A stretch of 64,000 nt of DNA from Vicugna pacos. Lineage: Eukaryota > Chordata > Mammalia > Artiodactyla > Camelidae. Shown piece by piece: positions 37,275 through 48,457 of the stretch. The stretch lies in contig NW_027328743.1 in assembly GCF_048564905.1 (NCBI RefSeq), positions 310,001 through 374,000 of the forward strand, read 5' to 3'. The stretch's first letter is position 1. Every line of letters starts with the position of its first letter. Both the position numbers and the translations under genes were made by a program. The notes under the pieces are model-generated. The model made no database searches and was not told where the DNA came from. It was given only the letters and a program-made list of their open reading frames with translations.

Positions 37275-39136
37275 GTACAACCCACAACTTGGGAATTACT
37301 GTGACCCCTGAAAAATGCGTGTGCTATGTTTCCCCACGTCCAGCACACACAGGAAGTAGTGTTCTGGGGTTCTGAGTGTGGGGAGGTTCCTCCAACAGAC
37401 AGCAGCACCTGGGTTGTAATAGAATCCCTTAGCTTGACTTCCCTAAGTGTTTTCCTAGGCCTAGCAGTAAGCGATGGTGGGGGATGGGCTCTAAAGCCAA
37501 GTATTAGCGAGTGCATCTCTGTGGGTAGTGGAGGGTTTTAAACTACTTCCCCAACCTTGGAACACCTGTGCCCCATAAAGATGCGTGGAATCTGTTTCCC
37601 CACCTCCAGCACACACACGGAGACGTGCTCAGGTATCCTCATTGTGGGGAGGCTCCTCCAAATGACAGCAGCGCCTGGGTTCTTAAAGAATCCCTTAGCT
37701 TGTCTTCCCTGATGGCATGCCTAGGCTGGAGAGTGGGGGAAAGTGGGGGTTGGGCTCTAAACCAAGTATAAGCGAGAGCCTATCCATGGGGTGTGGGTTT
37801 TTAACCTACAACCCACAACCATGGAATAAATGTGCCCCCTGAAAGATGCTTTGACTGTTTCCCTACATCCAGCACACACACGAAGATGTGTTCTTCTATT
37901 CTGAGTGTGGGGTAGTTCCTCAAACTGACAGCAGCACCTGGATTCTATTTGTATCCCTTAGCTTCTGTTCCCTGAGTGTTCATTTAGGCCAGGCCATGAG
38001 GGAAAGCTGAGGGTTGGGCTTGGAGTCCACGTAGCAGTGAGTGCCCCCTGATCCATTTAGGAAGTACTTAGAGGACTTCTCCCTAAAGGGAACACCTTTT
38101 CCTGCATTCATCTGGGTGCAGTGGGGCTGCACATCTCTCCCACACCTAAGAATGTGTTCTGGAATTCTGAGTGCAGGGAAGTTCCTCCAACTGACAGCAG
38201 CGCCTTGGTTCTAATTGAATCCCTTTGCTTGTCTTCCCTGATGGAAAGCCTAGGCGGGAGTGCGGGGGAAAGTGTGGTTTGGGCTCCAAAACCAAGTATT
38301 TGCGATGACCTCTCTATGGTTTGTGGAGATGTTTAAACTACATCCCTAACCTGGGAACACCTGTGCCCCCATAAAGATCCGTGGAGTCTGTTTCCACACC
38401 TCCAGCACACACACGAACACTTGCAGTTATCCTGAGAGTGGGCAGCCTCCTCCAACTGAGAGCAGGGCCTTGGTTCTTATAAAATCGCTTAACTTGTCTA
38501 CCCTGTTTGGTTGCCTGATACGGAGTGCTGGGGAAAGGGTGGGTTGGGCTCTAAATCCAAGTATTAGCGAGTGCTTCTCCATGGGATTTGGAGGTTATTA
38601 ACCAAAAGCCCACAACATGGGAATACCTGTGCTCCTTGAAAAAAGCGTGGACTCTGTATCCCCACCACCAGAACACACATGAAGAAGTTTTCTGCTCTCC
38701 TGAGTGTGGGCTGGCAATTTCAGGTGACAGAAGCGGCTGGGTTCTAATAGAATCCCTTAGCTTGTAATCCCTGAGTGTTTCCCTAGGACTGACTCTGAGA
38801 GAAACCTGGGGGTTGGGCTTTGAGGCCAAATAGTAGCGAGTGTCCCCGATGGACTGAGGAAGTATTTAGATGAATTCTCCATAAAGGGAAACACCTGAGC
38901 ACCCATTCATCTGCGTGGAGTGGGGCTTCAAATCTCCCCACCACACAAGGTTGGGTTCCAGTATCCTGAGGGTGGGGTAGTTCCTCCAACTGACATCAGC
39001 GTCTTGGTTTGAATAGAATCCCTTTGCTTGTCTTCCCTGATGGTTTGCCTAGGCCAGTGTGTGGTTGAAAGTGGGATTTGGGATCTAAAACTAAGTATTA
39101 GCGTGTGCCTCTCCAAGGGTAGTGGAGATGTTTAAA
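37275..39136 (+). repeat. HOR unit 21 (1862 bp)
   Basis: A complete unit, two bases short in M5 (CACTTGCAGTTATCC near 38422). M2 and M3 carry many private changes (CCTCATTG, TTCTTCTATTC, GTTCATTTAGG, GGAGTCCACG). It marks the start of the diverged zone. Confidence 0.95.
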
Positions 39137-41000
39137 CTACAACCCACAACTTGGGAATTACTGTGACCCCTGAAAAATGCGTGTGCTATGTTTCCCCACG
39201 TCCAGCACACACAGGAAGAAGTGTTCTGGGGTTCTGAGTGTGGGGAGGTTCCTCCAACAGACAGCAGCACCTGGGTTGTAATAGAATCCCTTAGCTTGAC
39301 TTCCCTAAGTGTTTTCCTAGGCCTAGCAGTAAGCGATGGTGGGGGATGGCCTCTAAAGCCAAGTATTAGCGAGTGCATCTCTGTGGGTAGTGGAGGGTTT
39401 TAAACTACTTCCCCAACCTTGGAACACCTGTGCCCCATAAAGATGCGTGGAATCTGTTTCCCCACCTCCAGCACACACACGGAGACGTGCTCAGGTATCC
39501 TGATTGTGGGGAGGCTCCTCCAAATGACAGCAGCGCCTGGGATCTAAAAGAATCCCTTAGCTTGTCTTCCCTGATGGCATGCCTAGGCTGGAAAGTGGGG
39601 GAAAGTGGGAGTTGGGCTCTAAACCAAGTATAAGCGAGAGCCTATCCATGGGACGTGGGTTTTTAACCTACAACCCACACCCATGGAATAAATGTGCCCC
39701 CTGAAAGATGCTTTGACTGTTTCCCTTCATCCATCACACACACGAAGATGTGTTCTGGTATTCTGAGTGTGGGGAAGTTCCTCAAACTGACAGCAGCACC
39801 TGGATTCCATTAGTATCCCTTAGCTTCTGTTCCCTGAGTGTTCTCTTAGACCAGGCCATGAGGGAAAGCTGGGGGTTGGGCTTGGAGGCCACGTAGCAGT
39901 GAGTGCCCCCTGATCCATTGAGGAAGTACTTAGAGGACTTCTCCCTAAACGGAACACCTTTTCCTCCATTCATCTGGTTGCAGTGGGGCTGCACATCTCT
40001 CCCACACCTAAGAATGTGTTCTGGAATTCTGAGTGCAGGGAAGTTCCTCCAACTGACAGCAGCGCCTGGGTTCTAATTGAATTCCTTTGGTTGTCTTCCC
40101 TGATGGAAAGCCTAGGCGGGAGTGCGGGGGAAAGTGTGGTTTGGGCTCCAAAACCAAGTATTTGTGATGACCTCTCTTTGGTTTGTGGAGGTGTTTAAAC
40201 TACATCCCTAACCTGGGAACACTTGTGCCCCCATAAAGATCCGTGGAGTCTGTTTCCACACCTCCAGCACACACACGAACACTTGCACAGTTATCCTGAG
40301 AGTGGGCAGCCTCCTCCAACTGAGAGCAGGGCCTTGGTTCTTATAAAATCGCTTAACTTGTCTACCCTGTTTGGTTGCCTGATACGGAGTGCTGGGGAAA
40401 GGGTGGGTTGGGCTCTAAATCCAAGTATTAGCGAGTGCTTCTCCATGGGATTTGGAGGTTATTAACCAAAAGCCCACAACATGGGAATACCTGTGCTCCT
40501 TGAAAAAAGCGTGGACTCTGTATCCCCACCACCAGAACACACATGAAGAAGTTTTCTGCTCTCCTGAGTGTGGGCTGGCAATTTCAGGTGACAGAAGCGG
40601 CTGGGTTCTAATAGAATCCCTTAGCTTGTAATCCCTGAGTGTTTCCCTAGGACTGACTCTGAGAGAAACCTGGGGGTTGGGCTTTGAGGCCAAATAGTAG
40701 CGAGTGTCCCCGATGGACTGAGGAAGTATTTAGATGAATTCTCCATAAAGGGAAACACCTGAGCACCCATTCATCTGCGTGGAGTGGGGCTTCAAATCTC
40801 CCCACCACACAAGGTTGGGTTCCAGTGTCCTGAGGGTGGGGTAGTTCCTCCAACTGACATCAGCATCTTGGTTTGAATAGAATCCATTTCCTTATCTTCC
40901 CTGATGGTTTGCCTAGGCCAGTGTGTGCTTGAAAGTGTGATTTGGGATCTAAATCTAAGTATTAGCGTCTGCCTCTCCATGGGTAGTGGAGATGTTTAAA
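39137..41000 (+). repeat. HOR unit 22 (1864 bp)
   Basis: A complete unit. It shares a long series of unusual variants with unit 23: GATGGCCTCTAAAG, CATCTGGTTGCAG, CTTTGGTTGTC, ATTTGTGATGACC, CACTTGTGCC, CCAGTGTCC, CAGCATCTTGG and TTAGCGTCTGCC. Confidence 0.95.
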
Positions 41001-42601
41001 CTACAACCCACAACTTGGGAATTACTGTGACCCCTGAAAAATGCGTGTGCTATGTTTCCCCACGTCCAGCACACACAGGAAGAAGTGTTCTGGGGTTCTG
41101 AGTGTGGGGAGGTTCCTCCAACAGACAGCAGCACCTGGGTTGTAATAGAATCCCTTAGCTTGACTTCCCTAAGTGTTTTCCTAGGCCTAGCAGTAAGCGA
41201 TGGTGGGGGATGGCCTCTAAAGCCAAGTATTAGCGAGTGCATCTCTGTGGGTAGTGGAGGGTTTTAAACTACTTCCCCAACCTTGGAACACCTGTGCCCC
41301 ATAAAGATGCGTGGAATCTGTTTCCCCACCTCCAGCACACACACGGAGACGTGCTCAGGTATCCTGAGCGTGGGGAGGCTCCTCCAAATGACAGCAGCGC
41401 CTGGATTCCATTAGTATCCCTTAGCTTCTGTTCCCTGAGTGTTCTCTTAGACCAGGCCATGAGGGAAAGCTGGGGGTTGGGCTTGGAGGCCACGTAGCAG
41501 TGAGTGCCCCCTGATCCATTGAGGAAGTACTTAGAGGACTTCTCCCTAAACGGAACACCTTTTCCTCCATTCATCTGGTTGCAGTGGGGCTGCACATCTC
41601 TCCCACACCTAAGAATGTGTTCTGGAATTCTGAGTGCAGGGAAGTTCCTCCAACTGACAGCAGCGCCTGGGTTCTAATTGAATTCCTTTGGTTGTCTTCC
41701 CTGATGGAAAGCCTAGGCGGGAGTGCGGGGGAAAGTGTGGTTTGGGCTCCAAAACCAAGTATTTGTGATGACCTCTCTTTGGTTTGTGGAGGTGTTTAAA
41801 CTACATCCCTAACCTGGGAACACTTGTGCCCCCATAAAGATCCGTGGAGTCTGTTTCCACACCTCCAGCACACACACGAACACTTGCACAGTTATCCTGA
41901 GAGTGGGCAGCCTCCTCCAACTGAGAGCAGGGCCTTGGTTCTTATAAAATCGCTTAACTTGTCTACCCTGTTTGGTTGCCTGATACGGAGTGCTGGGGAA
42001 AGGGTGGGTTGGGCTCTAAATCCAAGTATTAGCGAGTGCTTCTCCATGGGATTTGGAGGTTATTAACCAAAAGCCCACAACATGGGAATACCTGTGCTCC
42101 TTGAAAAAAGCGTGGACTCTGTATCCCCACCACCAGAACACACATGAAGAAGTTTTCTGCTATCCTGAGTGTGGGCTGGCAATTTCAGGTGACAGAAGCG
42201 GCTGGGTTCTAATAGAATCCCTTAGCTTGTAATCCCTGAGTGTTTCCCTAGGACTGACTCTGAGAGAAACCTGGGGGTTGGGCTTTGAGGCCAAATAGTA
42301 GCGAGTGTCCCCGATGGACTGAGGAAGTATTTAGATGAATTCTCCATAAAGGGAAACACCTGAGCACCCATTCATCTGCGTGGAGTGGGGCTTCAAATCT
42401 CCCCACCACACAAGGTTGGGTTCCAGTGTCCTGAGGGTGGGGTAGTTCCTCCAACTGACATCAGCATCTTGGTTTGAATAGAATCCATTTCCTTATCTTC
42501 CCTGATGGTTTGCCTAGGCCAGTGTGTGCTTGAAAGTGTGATTTGGGATCTAAATCTAAGTATTAGCGTCTGCCTCTCCATGGGTAGTGGAGATGTTTAA
42601 A
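41001..42601 (+). repeat. HOR unit 23, six-monomer variant (1601 bp)
   Basis: This unit has M1, an M2/M3 hybrid, M4, M5, M6 and M7. It is 263 bp shorter than the norm, the length of M2. It carries the same rare variants as unit 22 in M1, M4, M5 and M7, so it is most simply a duplicate of a unit-22-like copy with one monomer deleted. M6 is of the CTATCC form, unlike unit 22, so some exchange has also occurred. Confidence 0.95.
41269..41535 (+). repeat. Hybrid monomer M2/M3
   Basis: The monomer begins as M2 (CTACTTCCCCAACCTTGG) and stays M2-like through CCAAATGACAGCAGCGCCTGG. It then continues as M3 (ATTCCATTAGTATCC) to the M3 tail. The switch falls in or next to CCTGG (41400-41404), inside a tract where M2 and M3 align well. 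A short M3-like patch (CCTGAGCGTGG) lies upstream of the switch. Homologous deletion between neighbouring monomers explains it. Confidence 0.92.
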
Positions 42602-44464
42602 CTACAACCCACAACTTGGGAATTACTGTGACCCCTGAAAAATGCGTGTGCTATGTTTCCCCACGTCCAGCACACACAGGAAGAATTGTTCTGGGGTTCT
42701 GAGTGTGGGGAGGTTCCTCCAACAGACAGCAGCACCTGGGTTTTAATAGAATCCCTTAGCTTGTCTTCCCTAAGTGTTTTCCTAGGCCTAGCAGTAAGCG
42801 ATGGTGGGGGATGGGCTCTAAAGCCAAGTATTAGCGAGTGCATCTCTGTGGGTAGTGGAGGGTTTTAAACTAATTCCCCAACCTTGGAACACCTGTGCCC
42901 CATAAAGATGCGTGGAATCTGTTTCTCCACCTCCAGCACACACACGGAGACGTTCTCAGGTATCCTGATTGTGGGGAGGCTCCTCCAAATGACAGCAGCG
43001 CCTGGGTTCTAAAGAATCCCTTAGATTGTCTTCCCTGATGGCATGCCTAGGCTGGAGAGTGGGGGAATGTGGGCGTTGGGCTCTAAACCAAGTATAAGCG
43101 AGAGCCTATCCATGGGATGTGGGTTTTCAACCTACAACCCACAACCATGGAATAAGTGTGCCCCCTGAAAGATGCTTTGACTGTTTCCCTTCATCCAGCA
43201 CACACACGAAGATGTGTTCTGGTATTCTGAGTGTGGGGAAGTTCCTCAAACTGACAGCAGCACCTGGATTCTTTTAGTATCCCTTAGCTTCTATTCACTG
43301 AGTGTTTTCTTAGACCAGGCCATGAGGGAAAGCTGGGGGTTGGGCTTGGAGCCCACGTAGCAGTGAGTGCCCCCTGATCCATTGAGGAAGTACTTAGAGG
43401 ACTTCTCCCTAAACGGAACACATTTTCCTCCATTCATCTGGGTGGAGTGGGGCTGCACAACTCTCCCACACCTAAGGATGTGTTCTGGAATTCTGAGTGC
43501 AGGGAAGTTCCTCCAACTGACAGCAGCGCCTGGGTTCTAATTGAATCCCTTTGCTTGTCTTCCCTGATGGAAAGCCTAGGCGGGAGTGCGGGGGAAAGTG
43601 TGGTTTGGGCTCCAAAACCAAGTATTTGCGATGACCTCTCTATGGTTTGTGGAGGTGTTTAAACTACATCCCTAACCTGGGAACACCTGTGCCCCCATAA
43701 AGATCCGTGGAGTCTGTTTCCACACCTCCAGCACACACACGAACACTTGCACAGTTATCCTGAGAGTGGGCAGCCTCCTCCAACTGAGAGCAGGGCCTTG
43801 GTTCTTATAAAATCGCTTAACTTGTCTACCCTGTTTGGTTGCCTGATACGGAGTGCTGGGGAAAGGGTTGGTTGGGCTCTAAATCCAAGTATTAGCGAGT
43901 GCTTCTCCATGGGATTTGGAGGTTATTAACCAAAAGCCCACAACATGGGAATACCTGTGCTCCTTGAAAAAAGCGTGGACTCTGTATCCCCACCACCAGA
44001 ACACACTTGAAGAAGTTTTCTGCTATCCTGAGTGTGGGCTGGCAATTTCAGGTGACAGAAGCGGCTGGGTTCTAATAGAATCCCTTAGCTTGTAATCCCT
44101 GAGTGCTTCCCTAGGACTGACTCTGAGAGAAACCTGGGGGTTGGGCTTTGAGGCCAAATAGTAGCGAGTGTCCCCGATGGACTGAGGAAGTATTTAGATG
44201 AATTCTCCATAAAGGGAAACACCTGAGCACCCATTCATCTGCGTGGAGTGGGGTTTCAAATCTCCCCACCACACAAGGTTGGGTTACAGTATCCTGAGGG
44301 TGGTGTAGTTCCTCCAACTGACATCAGCATCTTGGTTTTAATAGAATCCCTTTCCTTATCTTCCCTGATGGTTTGCCTAGGCCAGTGTGTGGTTGAAAGT
44401 GGGATTTGGGATCTAAAACTAAGTATTAGCGTGTGCCTCTCCATGGGTAGTGGAGATGTTTAAA
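42602..44464 (+). repeat. HOR unit 24 (1863 bp), diverged
   Basis: A complete unit, one A short in M2 (TTCTAAAGAATCC). M1-M3 are strongly diverged and match unit 26: GAATTGTTCTGG, ACTAATTCCCC, GTTTCTCCAC, GAATGTGGGCG, GTTTTCTTAGACC, GGAGCCCACG and CACATTTTCC. In M5 the G-rich motif is broken (GGGTTGGTTGGG). M4-M6 are otherwise close to the array norm. Confidence 0.95.
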
Positions 44465-44732
44465 CTACAACCCACAACTTGGGAATTACTGTGACCCCTG
44501 AAAAATGCGTGTGCTATGTTTCCCCACGTCCAGCACACACAGGAAGAAGTGTTCTGGGGTTCTGAGTGTGGGGAGGTTCCTCCAACAGACAGCAGCACCT
44601 GGGTTGTAATAGAATCCCTTAGCTTGACTTCCCTAAGTGTTTTCCTAGGCCTAGCAGTAAGCGATGGTGGGGGATGGGCTCTAAAGCCAAGTATTAGCGA
44701 GTGCATCTCTGTGGGTAGTGGAGGGTTTTAAA

Positions 44733-44998
44733 CTACTTCCCCAACCTTGGAACACCTGTGCCCCATAAAGATGCGTGGAATCTGTTTCTCCACCTCCAGC
44801 ACACACACGGAGACGTGCTCAGGTATCCTGATTGTGGGGAGGCTCCTCCAAATGACAGCAGCGCCTGGGTTCTAATTGAATTCCTTTGCTTGTCTTCCCT
44901 GATGGAAAGCTTAGGCGGGAGTGCGGGGGAAAGTGTGGTTTGGGCTCCAAAACCAAGTATTTGCGATGACCTCTCTATGGTTTGTGGAGGTGTTTAAA
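44733..44998 (+). repeat. Hybrid monomer M2/M4
   Basis: The head is M2 (CTACTTCCCCAACCTTGG, then GATTGTGGGGAGGCTCC). The rest is M4 (ATTGAATTCCTTTGCTTG, GGCGGGAGTGCGGGGG, ending TTTAAA). The switch must lie within 44853-44875, a 23-base tract identical in M2 and M4. Length is 266 bp. Confidence 0.93.
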
Positions 44999-45261
44999 CT
45001 ACATCCCTAACCTGGGAACACCTGTGCCCCCATAAAGATCAGTGGAGTCTGTTTCCACACCTCCAGCACACACACGGAGACGTGCTCAGGTATTCTGATT
45101 GTGGGGAGGCTCCTCCAAATGACAGCAGCGCCTGGGTTCTAAAGAATTTCTTAGCTTGTCTTCCCTGATGGCATGCCTAGGCTGGAGAGTGGGGGAATGT
45201 ATGTGTTGGGCTCTAAACCAAGTATAAGCGAGAGCCTATCCATGGGATGTGGGTTTTTAAA
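44999..45261 (+). repeat. Hybrid monomer M5/M2
   Basis: The head is M5 (CTACATCCCTAACCTGGG, AAGATCAGTGGAGTC). After the shared CA-rich core it becomes M2 (GGAGACGTGCTCAGG to the M2 tail). The switch lies within 45058-45076, 19 bases identical in both parents. Its M2 part carries the diverged AAAGAATTTC and GAATGTATGTG variants. Length is 263 bp. Confidence 0.93.
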
Positions 45262-46594
45262 CTACAACCCACAACCATTTAATAAATGTGCCCCCTGAAA
45301 GATGCTTTGACTGTTTCCCTACATCCAGCACACACACGAAGATGTGTTCTTGTATTCTGAGTGTGGGGAAGTTCCTCAAACTGACAGCAGCACCTGGATT
45401 CCATTAGTATCCGTTAGCTTCTCTTCCCTGAGTGTTCTCTTAGACCAGGCCATGAGGGAAAGCTGGGGGTTGGGCTTGGAGGCCACGTAGCAGTGAGTGC
45501 CCCCTGATCCATTGAGGAAGTACTTTGAGGAGTTCTCCCTAAACGGAACACATTTTCCTCCTTTCATCTGGTTGCAGTGGGGCTGTATATCTCTCCCACA
45601 CCTAAGAATGTGTTCTGGAATTCTGAGTGCAGGGAAGTTCCTCCAACTGACAGCAGCTCCTGGGTTCTAATTGAATTCCTTTGCTTGTCTTCCCTGATGG
45701 AAAGCCTAGGCGGGAGTGCGGGGGAAAGTGTGGTTTGGGCTCCAAAACCAAGTATTTGCGATGACCTCTCTATGGTTTGTGGAGGTGTTTAAACTTCATC
45801 CCTAACCTGGGAACACCTGTGCCCCCATAAAGATCCGTGGAGTCTGTTTCCACACCTCCAGCACACACACGAACACTTGCACAGTTATCCTGAGAGTGGG
45901 CAGCCTCCTCCAACTGAGAGCAGGGCCTTGGTTCTTATAAAATCGCTTAACTTGTCTACCCTGTTTGGTTGCCTGATACGGAGTGCTGGGGAAAGGGTGG
46001 GTTGGGCTCTAAATCCAAGTATTAGCGAGTGCTTCTCCATGGGATTTGGAGGTTATTAACCAAAAGCCCACAACATGGGAATACCTGTGCTCCTTGAAAA
46101 AAGCATGGACTCTGTATCCCCACCACCAGAACACACATGAAGAAGTTTTCTGCTCTCCTAAGTGTGGGCTGGCAATTTCAGGTGACAGAAGCGGCTGGGT
46201 TCTAATAGAATCCCTTAGCTTGTAATCCCTGAGTGCTTCCCTAGGACTGACTCTGAGAGAAACCTGGGGGTTGGGCTTTGAGGCCAAATAGTAGCGAGTG
46301 TCCCCGATGGACTGAGGAAGTATTTAGATGAATTCTCCATAAAGGGAAACACCTGAGCACCCATTCATCTGCGTGGAGTGGGGCTTCAAATCTCCCCACC
46401 ACACAAGGTTGGGTTCCAGTATCCTGAGGGTGGGGTAGTTCCTCCAACTGACATCAGCGTCTTGGTTTGAATAGAATCCCTTTGCTTGTCTTCCCTGATG
46501 GTTTGCCAAGGCCAGTGTGTGGTTGAAAGTGGGATTTGGGATCTAAAACTAAGTATTAGCGTGTGCCTCTCCATGGGTAATGGAGATGTTTAAA

Positions 46595-48457
46595 CTACAA
46601 CCCACAACTTGGGAATTACTGTGACCCCTGAAAAATGCGTGTGCTATGTTTCCCCACGTCCAGCACACACAGGAAGAATTGTTCTGGGGTTCTGAGTGTG
46701 GGGAGGTTCCTTCAACAGACAGCAGCACCTGGGTTTTAATAGAATCCTTTAGCTTGACTTCCCTAAGTGTTTTCCTAGGCCTAGCAGTAAGCGATGGTGG
46801 GGGATGGGCTCTAAAGCCAAGTATTAGTGAGTGCATCTCTGTGGGTAGTGGAGGGTTTTAAACTAATTCCCCAACCTTGGAACACCTGTGCCCCATAAAG
46901 ACGCGTGGAATCTGTTTCTCCACCTCCAGCACACACACGGAGACGTGCTCAGGTATCCTGATTGTGGGGAGGCTCCTCCAAATGACAGCAGCGCCTGGGT
47001 TCTAAAGAATCCATTAGCTTGTCTTCCCTGATGGCATGCCTAGGCTGGAGAGTGGGGGAATGTGGGCGTTGGGCTCTAAACCAAGTATAAGCGAGAGCCT
47101 ATCCATGGGATGTGGGTTTTTAACCTGCAACCCACAACCATGGAATAAATGTGCCCCCTGAAAGATGCTTTGACTGTTTCCCTTCATCCAGCACACACAC
47201 GAAGATGTGTTCTGGTATTCTGAGTGTGGGGAAGTTCCTCAAATTGACAGCAGCACCTGGATTCTATTAGTATCCCTTAGCTTCTGTTCCCTGAGTGTTT
47301 TCTTAGACCAGGCCATGAGGGAAAGCTGGAGATTGGGCTTGGAGCCCACGTAGCAGTGAGTGCCCCCTGATCCATTGAGGAAGTCCTTAGAGGACTTCTC
47401 CTTAAACGGAACACATTTTCCTCCATTCATCTGGGTGGAGTGGGGCTGCACATCTCTCCCACACCTAAGAATGTGTTCTGGAATTCTGAGTGCAGGGAAG
47501 TTCCTCCAACTGACAGCAGCGCCTGGGTTCTAATTGAATCCCTTTGCTTGTCTTCCCTGATGGAAATCCTAGGCGGGAGTGCTGGGGAAAGTGTGGTTTG
47601 GGCTCCAAAACCAAGTATTTGCGATGACCTCTCTATGGTTTGTGGAGGTGTTTAAACTACATCCCTAACCTGGGAACACCTGTGCCCCCATAAAGATCCG
47701 TGGAGTCTGTTTCCACACCTCCAGCACACACACGAACACTTGCACAGTTATCCTGAGAGTGGGCAGCCTCCTCCAACTGAGAGCAGGGCCTTGGTTCTTA
47801 TAAAATCGCTTAACTTGTCTACCCTGTTTGGTTGCCTGATACGGAGTGCTGGGGAAAGGGTGGGTTGGGCTCTAAATCCAAGTATTAGCGAGTGCTTCTC
47901 CATGGGATTTGGAGGTTATTAACCAAAAGCCCACAACATGGGAATACCTGTGCTCCTTGAAAAAAGCGTGGACTCTGTATCCCCACCACCAGAACACACA
48001 TGAAGAAGTTTTCTGCTCTCCTGAGTGTGGGCTGGCAATTTCAGGTGACAGAAGCGGCTGGGTTCTAATAGAATCCCTTAGCTTGTAATCCCTGAGTGTT
48101 TCCCTAGGACTGACTCTGAGAGAAACCTGGGGGTTGGGCTTTGAGGCCAAATAGTAGCGAGTGTCCCCGATGGACTGAGGAAGTATTTAGATGAATTCTC
48201 CATAAAGGGAAACACCTGAGCACCCATTCATCTGCGTGGAGTGGGGCTTCAAATCTCCCCACCACACAAGGTTGGGTTCCAGTATCCTGAGGGTGGGGTA
48301 GTTCCTCCAACTGACATCAGCGTCTTGGTTTGAATAGAATCCCTTTGCGTGTCTTCCCTGATGGTTTGCCTAGGCCAGTGTGTGGTTGAAAGTGGGATTT
48401 GGGATCTAAAACTAAGTATTAGCGTGTGCCTCTCCATGGGTAGTGGAGATGTTTAAA
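46595..48457 (+). repeat. HOR unit 26 (1863 bp), diverged
   Basis: A complete unit and sister of unit 24 in M1-M3 (GAATTGTTCTGG, ACTAATTCCCC, GAATGTGGGCG, GGAGCCCACG). M4 has GAAATCCTAGG and AGTGCTGGGG. M6 and M7 are of the common type, with TTGCGTGTC in M7, so the diverged tract ends inside this unit. Confidence 0.95.

Larger units (their letters stand above)
44465..46594 (+). repeat. HOR unit 25, eight-monomer variant (2130 bp)
   Basis: This unit has M1, an M2/M4 hybrid, an M5/M2 hybrid, M3, M4, M5, M6 and M7: 266 bp more than the norm. The two hybrids replace the single M2. It sits between the sister units 24 and 26. Confidence 0.95.

Noticed and set aside
44758-44997. A 79-codon frame that looks like a fusion of two recurrent frames
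   Set aside because: It is the direct by-product of the M2/M4 hybrid monomer, not a gene fusion.
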